NCBI RefSeq assembly: GCF_003144245.1
Contig: NW_020289976.1
Span: forward strand, 1 to 64,000
From: Jaminaea rosea
Taxonomy: Eukaryota > Basidiomycota > Exobasidiomycetes > Microstromatales
Direction: 5' to 3'
Length of the DNA: 64,000 nt
Position numbers and translations under genes: made by a program. The notes beneath the pieces were generated by a model. It was not told where the DNA came from. It saw nothing but the letters and a program-made list of their open reading frames with translations, and did not search any database. Shown here piece by piece: positions 54,372 to 64,000 of the stretch; the first letter of the stretch is position 1; each line of letters starts with the position of its first letter.

Positions 54372-55072
54372 CTAGTAGTACTCGATCTCTAGAAAGAGAA
54401 AGGCGCTATGAGCTGGATGGATGAGGTGGAGCCCTCGCGGGTTGAGTAGCTCCGTATTCGTCTTTGCGATTTGGTCCGTGAGCTTGTCCATGCACTGCGC
54501 GTGAATTGCGAGTCCACAGGGTTAGCCAACAAAGTCCATTTCCCCGCCCATGAATGAGCAACAGTAATGCCACAGTCCTCGCAATGGTGGGGTCTCGCGC
54601 GTCTACTCACCCTCTCGTAGTGACTTCCCCCAACCAAAGGCCATACCCACAAACTAAACACCGCAGCCGCATTATCCAGTCCTGCCCATAAGGGGCTATT
54701 CGCCTTGACCAGCATCTCATTCACATCATTCACCACCTCGGTACACTCCGTCGGGCTGACCCTCTTGTCCAGCTCTAGCGGGAAAGCAGAGTAGAATTGA
54801 GGGACGTGAGATGCAGAGTGGGTGTAGTCGCGCTCGATCCGTATTATGCTGCGTGGCGGTACGTGGCCTATGAGTGTTTGTGGGTTGGGTGGGGGAGGGG
54901 TGTTGTAAGGGGAGGAGGTCGGGGAGGGAGGACCAGTGTAGTAGCGGGATTTAGGGAAGGAGGAAGGGGTAGGGGTAGGGATGGAGCGCGGCTGGCGTTC
55001 TGCTGAGAGAGTGGTAGGGGTGGCCGAATCGATGTGGTTGGTAGGGGGCTCGAGGGGGTGAGGCGACGCCAT
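54372..55072 (-). CDS. ERF4: Ras palmitoyltransferase subunit Erf4/GOLGA7 family
   Basis: Exons are 55072-54611 and 54494-54372 (194 aa), intron 116 bp, phase 0. Erf4 (Shr5) is the partner of the DHHC enzyme Erf2, which palmitoylates Ras at the ER; GOLGA7 is the animal counterpart. The N-terminal 75 residues are Pro/Ser/Thr-rich. The conserved domain reads IRIERDYTHSASHVPQFYSA, FPLELDKRVSPTECTEVVND, VNEMLVKANSPLWAGLDN and SLWVWPLVGGSHYER. The second exon supplies NTELLNPRGLHLIHPAHSAF and the diagnostic end FLFLEIEYY. It converges on MRPS5 with 147 bp between the genes. Confidence 0.92.
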
Positions 55073-55421
55073 GGTTGTAGCGACGACGCCTGGTGGCGCG
55101 GTCGACGGTGCTGAGGTGCCAATTGAATGGGATGGGACGATGCGGAGGTTGGAATGGATTAGGACTCGATGAGCTCACTCGTGCAGCCCTGGTTCCGCCC
55201 GCCCGTACAGGTCGATCCCGGCGCAAAGCCAGCGCAAGTCGCGTCAGTCAGGGCAGCGACGGGGCTGCGTGCGTGCGTGTTGCTTTGCCGCCGCCGCCTG
55301 CCGCGATCGAGGACCGCGGTTGGACGGATGCTGCGAAGCTCAGTCAGTGACTCTCCTCCCCGCTCCCCACCCATCCTCTTCTTCTATCGACCACCATCCA
55401 CACGCCATCATCCAAATCAAC
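55073..55421. other. Divergent promoter, ERF4/DAD1
   Basis: 349 bp between divergent start codons. GC-rich in the middle and pyrimidine-rich before the DAD1 ATG. No TATA word seen. Confidence 0.45.
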
Positions 55422-56166
55422 ATGTCTAGAGTGAGTAGCTTCGTCAGTGTGACTTACTGCGTCTAACCCACGATGCTACTTCGTCTACATCACGGCTCGC
55501 TCACTCCATCCCCTTCTTCTCTCCTCGCTGCCAGGACGCGCAGACGCGCACCCCTTCACCTCCCCCCGCCCTCCAATCCAGCAGCGGCAACCACAACAAC
55601 AAGAACGGAATAAGATCCGATGGCAATACAGCTCAAAGCGCAGGAACAGCCTTCTTCCTCCGCGAACGTCAACGTCTCGTGGCCGAAATCGCAGAGGTGA
55701 GCGCGCGTCTGCCCTCATTCCCCCCTTCCCATCCGCGCAACCTGACCAAGCTCTCTTCGTCTCTGCTATGTCCCTCCTTCGCTCGCTCCCTCGCTCGCCC
55801 GCCCAGTCCATCGGCCAGATCCTCAACCACAGCAATGCCCTCAATCGCAAGCTGGAAGAGTCCCTCCTCGTCGGTCACGAATTCGAGCCGGTAGCCAGAC
55901 TATGGGGCAATTTCGCTGCGAGCATGGGCGGGTCGCTTGACCCCAGCAACATCAATTCAGACACTCAGCAACAGCAACAGCAACATCACGACGACAATGG
56001 CGGAGACGACACGGTGCTCGAGCATCGCGACGAAGGGGCACAGTCCACCAATCAAGCCAGCAGCGGCGACGCCCTCTCTCAATCTCAAGCGGGTCAGACA
56101 CAGGCGCAGGCGCCAGGGCAGGTGCCCGTCGCTCCTGGCGGAGGCAATTGGTCTACGGTCGCCTAA
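55422..56166 (+). CDS. DAD1: DASH/Dam1 complex subunit Dad1
   Basis: Exons are 55422-55430, 55535-55696 and 55807-56166 (176 aa), all junctions phase 0. The first exon encodes only MSR. The DASH complex is fungus-specific; it couples kinetochores to spindle microtubule plus ends. The Dad1 core is clear: FFLRERQRLVAEIAESIGQI across splice 2, then HSNALNRKLEESLLVGHEFE and PVARLWGNFAASMG. The start is set by the 9-bp exon with a GTGAGTAG donor; without it no suitable Met precedes the core. The C-terminal half is a Gln/Asn/Asp-rich tail (QQQQQQHHDDNGGDD), making the protein nearly twice yeast length (94 aa). Confidence 0.9.
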
Positions 56167-56237
56167 TCGACGATGCCGGAAAAAGGGGTATAGCTATTCA
56201 ATCCGGACGGGTATCATCCCACGCGCGGCGCCTCGCA

Positions 56238-58669
56238 TCACCAACGCTCATCGTCCTCCTCATCGGCGATCTCACGGTCCTTGAGTCCCCTAGCCCACTC
56301 GCGCTCGAACAGAGCCATACGCCTCTTGATCTTGGCCTCCTCCTCGTCCACCTCGTCCTCTACCAGCGCAAGAGCAGCAGCAGCATAACGAACGGCCTCA
56401 GCCTCGCGCTCCGCCTTGGCAGCCCACGAAGCCTCTGCTGCACGCCTGCGCTCAAACTCCTCTTGCTCGTCCGCGACGAGGTCGCGCTCGATGGCCGCAA
56501 GCTTGGCGCGCTCCGCACGCTCAGCGGCGATGCTCTCCTCCATGAGTTCCTCCTCGACTTCCTCGTAGATGGTCTCGCGCCAGTCCGGGTAGGCAATGAG
56601 GCACGAGGTGCCCGACGACGATGATGGCGAGAGGGACGTCATTGATGACGACGACGACGACGGAGAGAAGGAGCTCATTGACGAGTCCGACTCCGAGTCA
56701 GAGCCCGAGTACGACTCGGCCGGCATGCAGGCAGAGGCCGAGGCCGAGGCGGCTCGTTGCTCCCTCTCGAGGGCCTTGAGCTCACGTACATTGATGATCA
56801 TCGCCTTGAGCTGCTCGCACATGTCCTCCCACGTCGGCGAGCAGGGCATCGCCGGCATGTCATTGGAGGAGAGGCAGCGCTCAAAGGCGGCTACGGGCTC
56901 AGGGTCTTGAATATTGAGGGCTTGACTTACCGACTTGTGTTGACGCGAGGCTGCGAGGCTAGGGTAAAGCTTGAAGGCCTCCCACGATGCGCTGCTGGCA
57001 ATGAGGTCCGACGACGCGATCGAGGTCGATGAAGCGAGGCCATCGAAGCTTGCCTTGCTGGCGGGTAGTTGGGTCCTTGTCTTGCGCGAGAACTGCTCCC
57101 ACGACTCGCTCGAGGCAATGAGGTCCTCGTAGCGAGACTCCGAATGGGCAAGCGCATCAAAGCTGGGTAGCTGAGCGAGCAGCANNNNNNNNNNNNNNNN
57201 NNNNNNNNNNNNNNNNNNNNNNNNNNNNNNNNNNNNNNNNNNNNNNNNNNNNNNNNNNNNNNNNTGGGCAAGCGCATCAAAGCTGGGTAGCTGAGCGAGC
57301 AGCAAGTTCCTCCTGGTCTTGATCTTCTTGGCCGTCGCCTTGAACTGCTCCCACGACTTGGTCGAGGCGAGCAGGTCCTCACACTCCGACGTAGACTCGG
57401 CGAGCACGTCGAAGCTGGGGAGCTTGGTGGGCAGACGCGATGTCCTCTTCATTGCTGGCGCGGCAAACTTGTTCCATGAATCCGTAGACGCCATAAGGTC
57501 GACACTAGCCGTGGAGACGCCGCTCAGCGACAGGCGCGAGGACTCGGCGCGGGGCAGGATCTCCGTAGTGGTGTCGGCCGCAGCGACAAACTTCTCCCAG
57601 GAAGGCGTGGAGCCCATCAAGTCATCAACGACGTCGACGGAGGCGGATCGCTCCAGGCCATTACCTCCCTCGGCGAATGCACGGAAGGAAGGGGAGCTCT
57701 CCATCAGATCAATGGAGGCGTCGAAGCTGAGGTCGCTCGCCTCGATGATGCCGAGGTCGAGGCGTACAGTACGCGTCAGAGAGGGGACCCTGCGCGGTGT
57801 CACCCTCTTCGGCACGACCTCGCGAGCATGAGCTGCTGTGGTAGCTGGCTTGACGGGCGTCTTGAGAGCCGTACGAGGCAGGACGCGGCGGACAACGTTG
57901 GTAGCCTTGGGCTCCGGACCGGCTACCTTGGCGACAACCTTGCTCTTGACAGCGACTGGAACGACGACACGCTCAGGCTTGACCTTGGTCTCCGTGGCTC
58001 CTACCTTGGTGTTGGCAGCGACGGCAGGCTTGTTCTTGATGTTCTTGAACGCCTCGCGCGTGCCCTGGGTGAGGGGTAAGGGCGGAGAGGGGCGGTGATT
58101 AGCGTCGTGCGGAAAGGAACACGTGGTTTGAGCGGGGCGGAAGAAAAACCACGTGAACGTAGTCGGCGCGGCGCGGCGCGGAAAGCGGAAAGAGCCACGT
58201 GCGAGGAGACGGAAGCGCTGCCTCCACTCCAGCACTGCGAGCAACACCATCCTCTCCACGATACGGACGGCTCCTCGCTACCACGGCCCCTGGTGACGAG
58301 TACCACCAGATCTCGCCCCTGCGCAGCCAGACTTGCTCAGGAGCAAGCTGACCACCACAGCGGACGATCTCCGCAGCTACCACAGCACCACGCCTCCTCC
58401 TCATCCCGCAAAACGCAAAAAACGATTTTCGATCGACGATCTCGAAACTGCAAACTCACCTGTCTGGTCGCCTGGGCACCGCTGTGCGGCGCAACCACCG
58501 TCGATGACTTGGGAATGGTGCGCCTCATGACCTTGCGGGGGGATCCGAGACCAACCTGTCTGGTAGGGACGGCGCGAGTGCCAAGGGGACTGGTAACGTG
58601 AGCGAGCATGTTGAGCTTCTCGGCGGTCTGGTTAGCTGTGGAAGTGCGGGTAGCAGGGGTGCTGATCAT
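56238..58669 (-). CDS. Unknown protein with DLxASxSWEQF repeats, interrupted by a gap
   Basis: Exons are 58669-58460 and 58064-56238, with a 395-bp intron (GTGAGTTT donor, CACCCAG acceptor) in phase 0. MLAHVTSPLGTR at 58609 is an alternative start. Basic N-terminal part: VKPERVVVPVAVKSKVV and RRVLPRTALKTPVKP. Then at least six repeats whose core is Asp-Leu, small, Ser, x, Ser-Trp/Phe, x-x-Phe: DLMESSPSFRAF, DLMGSTPSWEKF, DLMASTDSWNKF, DLLASTKSWEQF, DLIASSESWEQF, DLIASSASWEAF, often preceded by LPSFDxLA. An 80-N gap (57185-57264) lies inside the array, flanked by identical 39-bp copies, so repeat number is unknown. A conserved-looking CSPTWEDMCEQLKAMI, a Ser/Asp region and a long acidic coiled coil (EEELMEESIAAERAERAK) follow. 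No family recognised; the repeats look like docking motifs for a partner. Confidence 0.7.
57185..57264. other. 80-N assembly gap inside tandem repeats
   Basis: The last 38 bases before the gap (57147-57184) are repeated immediately after it (57265 on), the pattern of a collapsed tandem repeat. Confidence 0.95.
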
Positions 58670-59376
58670 GTACAGCTTGACGAGTTGGGGCGCTTTTGGA
58701 TCTGCGAGCAGGTCGAAAGAGTGCGATGCGTGGTTCCTTTGATCGAGATCAGAGGTATGGATAGGAAAGAAAGAAGGGAAGAGGTCGATGGCGCTGGGAG
58801 GGGTGTTTATATAGACGACGGGCAGGCCTCGGAGGCAAATGGTAGCGGTCACGAGGGCCTCGGAGGCAAATGGTAGCGTGGCGACGCGGTGAGACAACTT
58901 GGGCTAGGCCTTCGGGGGCAAATGTAGACGGGGCGGGAGGGGGGGTGGAGGGGCAACGTATGGGTGCAATGTCCCCGCCTGCATCGACGTGGTGTGGTAG
59001 AGAGGCCGTGTAAAGCGTCTACAGTGGGGCCTGAGATGGGGGCGAGATTGAAGGCAAGGGGTTTCGGTGAGATCCAGATCTCTCTCACACCCTCTCGGCA
59101 TCTCACTCGGAGAATAGGGAGCTGCGTGGCGTGGGAGCGGGACAATGGATCGACGAGTCTCATCACTCACTCCGCCGAGACATACCACGCCGCCACGCCA
59201 CGCTGCGCCACGTCCAAGCCGCATCTCCGCCAATCATGCCAACGTCACTCCAATCCTCTTTGCGTGCACATCTAGATAGGCATGCAATTGCATCTCTTGG
59301 CCCGCTCAGCCGTCGCAGCGTCAAATCTATGACGTCTCCTCCTCCCTTCCATCTCTTGCTTTCCCTCCCGCGACTC
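58670..59376. other. Intergenic region upstream of the repeat-protein gene
   Basis: Contains a direct repeat GAGGCAAATGGTAGCG (58831-58846 and 58863-58878), with a related GGGGCAAATGTAGACGG at 58915; GGCAAATG may be a repeated factor site. The rest is the 3' region of the phosphatase gene. No convincing frame or RNA gene. Confidence 0.5.
58806..58813 (-). promoter_or_regulatory. TATA box of the repeat-protein gene
   Basis: TATATAAA on the minus strand, about 137 bp upstream of the ATG at 58669. Confidence 0.6.
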
Positions 59377-61306
59377 TCAAACGCCAATCGTACCGTTCTT
59401 GATCTGGCCAGCCCCTGTGACATTGTAGTCGCCGAAGCCTGAGCGTAGGATCAAGCAAGCATCGTGGTCAGCAATCGTCCCCCGCCAATGCTGGCTCCTA
59501 GGCGCGGCGCCCACACTCACAAGCGTAATCAAAGTTGGCCGCCTTGACGGCGTTCTCCTCCTGGAACTTGAGGAACTCATCAAGCCTGCAAAGCCCATCC
59601 TCGCGCTTCTCGCTGCACCCCTGCCCCTCATCCATGGGCACGATGGCCTCGTTGATGAGCGTGCGCACGTACGTGGCATTGTCGTGCGAGCAGCGAATGA
59701 CCTCGTGGACCAGTCGACCGGCAAAGGGGGTGATCTCCGAGAGGACGAAGTTGCGGGATGGGTCGGGCTTGCGAGGGTCGAGGTCGTCGAAGAATTGCGT
59801 GTAGTTGAGGGCTGTCAGGACTGAGACGATTACGTCGTCGTGAGTGAAGGACATTTGGAGGCTGGCAGGGGGGAAAGCAACAAGGAGAGGTCAGCGTCCG
59901 CCTCCGCGTCCGCGTCCACGTCCACGTCAACACGACGCGCGCCTGTACTCACGGCTGAGCCACAGGGTAGTAGGCCGGGTTCTCGTCGAAGGTGGTATTC
60001 TGCGTCGTCACGGGCCCCTCGAACGTCGAATTGCTCAGGAAGTCGAGCAGCTCCTGAGCGTACCCAATCCCCTGAGCGCGCCCGCTCGGTGAGAGCGGTC
60101 CGTAGTCGCCCGAGAACTGCAAGTCCAAGTCGTACTCGAAGCCCTTCCACTCCTCCTCGGTGAAGAGGTCACAGAATTGGCTGTAGCCCAGCGCCGCGCT
60201 CTCGTAGGGGCAGAGGGCCTGCATGCCGTACAGCAGCGTCGTCGTCAGGTTGAGGTTCGTGTACTGCTGCAATCGCTTGCCTGCGTCGGCGAGGTAGATT
60301 GGGTCCCAGACCTTGCGCAGATAGTCGTCCCCGATGTAGATGGTGTTGCTATTATTGCACGTGTCGTAAGGAGCGAGCGTGTTGTTGAAGCCATCCCCCT
60401 CGATGATGACCTCGAGGTTGATCTTGTCGGGGGCATCCCACCCAAAGAAGCCCAGAGTCCAGTAGCGGGCAGAGTCGATCATGCGGGACTGTGAGGGGGT
60501 GCGAACCACGGGCTTGTGGCCAAGGGAAACGTTGAGGAGCTTGCCGTATTGCATGTAGTGGTAGACGCCCGAGTCGAAGCTGGGAGCGGGGCGTGGAGGA
60601 ACAGGTCAGCATGTGCGCTACGAGGATGGGTCGTGACGCCGAGCCAAGCTCACAGCTGCTGGGAGCCGATGGGTACGAGCAGCTCAGCGCCCAATTCGTA
60701 GCTCCAGTTCTTGAGGAAGGCCAACGGACCGCTCGCAGTCAGATTGCCCGCCTTGGTCACGTTGGCAAGCACAGCACCAAAGTTGGGCGCTCCCTCGGTA
60801 CTGTAAGATGTAGGGTATCGAGCGCCGTGTCTGTGGAAGATCATGGCGTTGGTCACCTCGCACGTGTCGGGGAGTACCTTCTTCGCCGTCGTCTCGGGAA
60901 AGAGGCGCGACGAGTGGTACGGCGAGATGTTGCCCATCGACTTGAAGATGTCGAATTGCTCCTTATTGGCATCCGTCGCGTTGAAGCGATTCTCGTAGGG
61001 ACTGTTACCGCGAGACCCGGCGAGCTTGTCCGTATTCGCGAGGAAGGGGACGGCGCCCTGGCGGGTCTTGCCCAGGTAGCCAATATCGGTGGGGAATGCC
61101 GCGCTCGCAGAAGAGCTGTTGGAGCTCGCTGAGGCCGACGAGCCCGACGAGGAGGCCGTCGCGCTGCTTGACGAGGTAGCGGAGGCGCTCGCGTTGACAG
61201 CCGGTTCTTGACGCTCCTCGAGGGCAAAGTCGAAGGAGATGGGGTTGGCCAAGGCGCTGGCCGCGAGGCAGGTGAGTGCTACGGGGAGCGTGGAGAGGAA
61301 CCGCAT
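59377..61306 (-). CDS. Secreted histidine acid phosphatase (phytase-like)
   Basis: Exons are 61306-60654, 60579-59953, 59861-59521 and 59438-59377 (560 aa), all in frame. The start MRFLSTLPVALTCLAASALA is a signal peptide. A Ser/Ala linker (about 30-70) follows, then the branch-2 histidine phosphatase domain: FPTDIGYLGKTRQGAVPFLA, NAMIFHRHGARYPTSYS (catalytic RHGxRxP, near residue 160), GSQQLFDSGVYHYMQYGKL across splice 1, CEVTN/ECNNSN-type cysteines, and MSFTHDDVIVSVLTALNY (the HD proton donor). The last exon supplies the conserved CFGDYNVT...NGTIGV end. Several NxT/S sites suggest glycosylation. Such enzymes release phosphate outside the cell or at the wall. Phytase versus general acid phosphatase cannot be decided. 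Confidence 0.92.
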
Positions 61307-61923
61307 CTTGCGTGAGCGAGCGAGCGAGCGTATTGCGGTAGTGGGCAAGCATCGACGAGCTAGACAGGAGCCCTCTTATACTCTCTGTCTTAGCTCGGAA
61401 GCTTCCTGAGTCAATTTCAACGCCCTCATCCCTCGCCCTCGCCCTCGCATCATCGCATCGCTTGCCCTGAACGACGCACAAAGCTGGACGCTCGTCAATC
61501 CAATCAGCCGCCACTACTCTAGTGTACTGTAGTGCCGACTTCTTGCCGGCCCCAGAGGCAAGTGCTGCCGAGTGCTCTTTGCTTGGTTGATCACGTTCAG
61601 TTCAGGAGAGCTAATCGAGCACGGACGGACAGACGACACCCAGGACACTTTCTTCTTGCAGCAGAGCGCAACAAACTGGCAGGCAGGCAGGCCAGGCCAG
61701 CCTCCACTGCGCCCCTCCCTCGCTCTCTCTCTCTCTCTTGCCCTGAAGCCTGCACGTTCTGCCCTCGTCAATCAAGCAAGCGCCTTTGCTCGCGATTGCC
61801 GGCCGCCTTCGATCAGAAAGAAGAAACTCAGCAACCGCCGGGCCGCCGTTCGCTGAGGATCACGTTTCCTACGGTTCGCTTTGATCGTCGGGCGGGCGAG
61901 GTGTGGCTTGCAACGCGACCACG
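61307..61923. other. Divergent promoter, phosphatase/NAT9-like
   Basis: 617 bp between divergent start codons. A TATA-like word serves the phosphatase; CTCTCTCTCTCTCTTG (61726-61741) and GGCAGGCAGGCAGGCC-like repeats (61679-61694) lie in the middle. No gene seen. Confidence 0.45.
61375..61380 (-). promoter_or_regulatory. TATA box of the acid phosphatase gene
   Basis: TATAAG on the minus strand about 70 bp upstream of the ATG at 61306. Confidence 0.55.
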
Positions 61924-62660
61924 ATGCGCCTCAACGAGGAGACGGTCCTTGTAGGTTCTTCGGTCGTGCTGGTGCCTTACAGGTGAGTCGGCGTGGAGCT
62001 GGGTCGAAGGGATGACCTCGGGACTCATCGTAGTGCCTGTCTCCTCTGCGCTTGATCAGGAAGGAGCATGTTCCCCAGTACCACGAATGGATGCAATCCC
62101 CCATCCTACAGGAGCAGACGGCCTCTGAGCCCCTCACGCTAGAACAAGAGTACGAGATGCAGGCCAAGTGGCACCTGGATGAGGACAAATTGACTTTCAT
62201 TGTGCTCCATAAGGAGGACGCGGAGAGCGCGGAGAGCGTGGAGAGGCTGCTGGCCCGCTGTAGGATGGCGGGAGATGTTAACGTCTTCCTCTCGGAGGAT
62301 GCGGAGGAGGAGGAAGAAGATGAGGGAGCAAGGACACAGAAGCAGCTACGGGGCGAAATGGAGGTCATGATCGCCGAACCCTCTCTGCGCCGCCACGGTC
62401 TGGCTTCACAGGCCCTCCAACTTCTGATGCACTACGTCACGCAAGAGCAGCCAACCTCGAAGCGCCCGCTCCTCTCCCCTTTCAACCTCTTTGTCAAGGT
62501 CGGCCTCTCCAACAGCCCCTCGCGAGCGCTCTTTGCCCGCTTGGGCTTCGAGGAGGTGAAGGTCAGCGAGGTATGGCAGGAGGTAGAGATGCGCTACACA
62601 AGGGGCGAGGGAAGCGCGGGCATGCCGCCGCAGCGCGTGCTACGGTGGGCTCGAGACTAA
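61924..62660 (+). CDS. NAT9: NAT9-like GNAT acetyltransferase
   Basis: Exons are 61924-61982 and 62060-62660 (219 aa), intron 77 bp. Start MRLNEETVLVGSSVVLVPYR with the last Arg codon split by the intron. Family features: YRKEHVPQYHEWMQSPILQE, TASEPLTLEQEYEMQAKWHL, LTFIVLHK, then GDVNVFLS and, in place of a classic RxxGxG loop, EPSLRRHGLASQALQLLMHY, followed by FNLFVKVGLSNSPSRALFAR and LGFEEVKVSEVWQEVEMR. Animal NAT9 stabilises microtubules; the fungal role is not known. An acidic EDAEEEEEDEGART insert lies between strands. It ends 31 bp from the convergent ATG22 stop. Confidence 0.9.
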
Positions 62661-62690
62661 AATGCAAAATCCATTACGTCCGTCCACACG

Positions 62691-64000
62691 CTACATGCGC
62701 GCCCTGCGATCCAAGAAGGTCTTCTGCTCCAACCTTGCCTTGCGCCCATCCAGGGGCACGAGGAACCCGCAACTGAACAGGGCAAGCGCGAACAAGAAGT
62801 AGAACGGCGTGGACTCTGTCGCCCCTTGGCGATTGGAGATGGCGCTGGTAACGAACGGCCCAATAAAGCTCGCGCTCTTCCCCGAGAGGTTGAGGAGGCA
62901 GAAGAATTGGAATTCCAGCCCCTTGGGCGCCACTTCACTGATGGCCGTTTGGCTTACTGAGAACCAGGGGCAGACGAGGATCCCGTAGAGGGCCTGGTAG
63001 AGCCAAGTTTCGTACTTGTTCCTGAAGCCGAAGCGGGAGGTCCAGTTGCCTACCATGCCCCAGGCGGTTAGGAGGACGATGAAAACGCAGACGATGCGGA
63101 GGAGGGTGAAGGTGTGCCATTGGAAGCGGCGCTGTACTAGCCAGAAGGAGCCGATGCCGACTGCTTGGGCGGCTATGCCTACTATGAGGAGGAGATTGGA
63201 CGTGGTGGAGCTGTACGAGATGAGAGTGGCTTGGACAATGCTGATCTGTGTGATTGTGGTGTTGAGGGCATCGCTCATAAGGAAGAAGAAGACGAGGTAC
63301 AGCTGCGCGGGATGGTAGAGAGGGGGGTGGTCAGCTCGTGAATGATTGAGGGGGATGTGCGCCTGCTCCTCCAACTCACCAAACTCTGCTTCAGCGTCCA
63401 GAGATTACGCAGCGCTTGCCACGCATTGATGACTCCAGCGGTCAGGATATTCATCCCCTCCGGCATCTTGAGGCCCGGCCTGTGCTTCTCCAAGAAGAAC
63501 CAGGGTAGCGCCACTAGCGCCCACACCCCGCTGGCAAAGGCGATGACGTACGTGAGAGCGCGAGTGTTCGTCTCTGTATCGCGATTCGCCCCCACGCCCA
63601 CCAGCATGCCCTGTATCACCGCGAGCACGAAGAGCTCCCCGACGGAGCAGACGAAGAATGCCACATTGGAGATACGGTTGCGCTCCATGACGTCCAAGCT
63701 TACGTGAGCCTCTGCACTCGTCTCGCCTCTGACCAGCTTGGAGGCTGAAGCCCTCACCGAGGGTAAGTTCCTCGCGAGCCCAACAAAGGCCGATGTCCAA
63801 AAGGTGAGGGAAATCTGGTACCCGACCAAGCCCACCACGTACAGACCCGCAGCGGTCATCCATTGAGAGGGGTGGGTGACGCCCAGCCATGCAAAACCGA
63901 CCGCCACACTGATCGTCGTCGAGACGATGAGGATGTACGGCCGCCCTCGACCAAAGTCAGCTGCGCTGCCTACTGTGAGGAATAGGAAGGCCTGCACAGC
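62691..64000 (-). CDS. ATG22: Vacuolar amino-acid effluxer Atg22 (5' end outside window)
   Basis: Partial: exons 64000-63380 and 63302-62691, intron 77 bp, phase 0; the frame is open at the window edge, so the N-terminal part is missing. Atg22 is a major-facilitator protein of the vacuolar membrane that exports amino acids released by autophagic breakdown. Evidence: SAADFGRGRPYILIVST, NRISNVAFFVCSVGELFVLA, PWFFLEKHRPGLKMPEG, NILTAGVINAWQALRNLWTL, YLVFFFLMSDALNTTITQIS, GIAAQAVGIGSFWLVQRRF, ILVCPWFSVSQTAISEVAPK, GLEFQFFCLLNLSGKSASFI and GPFVTSAISNRQG, all typical of the family. About ten hydrophobic segments are visible. Confidence 0.9.

Overview
The window looks like nuclear DNA of a basidiomycete fungus, most likely a smut-related yeast (Ustilaginomycotina). 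The reasons are GC-rich, closely packed genes on both strands and many short introns of about 65-120 bp with GTGAGT or GTGCGT donors and CAG acceptors. The gene set is typically fungal: DASH subunit Dad1, chitin synthase chaperone Chs7, NTE1, vacuolar Ppn1 and Atg22. The lineage is inferred from style, not from a database match.

Left part (1-12.5 kb): a degenerate CpG-rich repeat field (1-1.1 kb) is followed by five genes I cannot match to a known family. They are a large disordered protein with a GIY-YIG-like domain (1124-4497, minus), a Cys-cluster protein (4981-6483), two tandem paralogues sharing a Cys-Gly module with OTU/papain-like residue order (6832-8487 and 9192-11105), and a Gln/Glu-repeat protein (11244-12531, minus). 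Simple repeats and a perfect inverted repeat lie between them. A 1.5-kb stretch without a convincing gene separates this block from conserved genes.

Middle part (14-33 kb): dynactin p62, a GPATCH1-type splicing factor, a TMEM135-like membrane protein, a PUB-domain protein and endopolyphosphatase Ppn1. These are followed by a long non-LTR retrotransposon (LINE) with both ORFs open (about 25.4-32.9 kb). Its 5' end lies just downstream of an intron-containing tRNA-Leu(CAG).

Right part (33-64 kb): NTE1 phospholipase (8 exons), NADP-glutamate dehydrogenase (one intron carries a 45-C run), an MFS exporter, CHS7 and a membrane protein of unknown function. Next come the divergent ribosomal pair RPL5/RPL11, whose products both bind 5S rRNA, then MRPL16, the Pol III subunit RPC9, MRPS5, ERF4 (Ras palmitoylation) and DAD1. 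The end of the window holds an unknown protein made of DL-x-ASxSWEQF repeats broken by an 80-N assembly gap, a secreted histidine acid phosphatase, a NAT9-like acetyltransferase and ATG22 (cut by the window edge). Apart from RPL5/RPL11 and possibly the left block, neighbours do not form an obvious pathway. Phosphate handling appears twice (PPN1 and the acid phosphatase), but the two genes are 34 kb apart.
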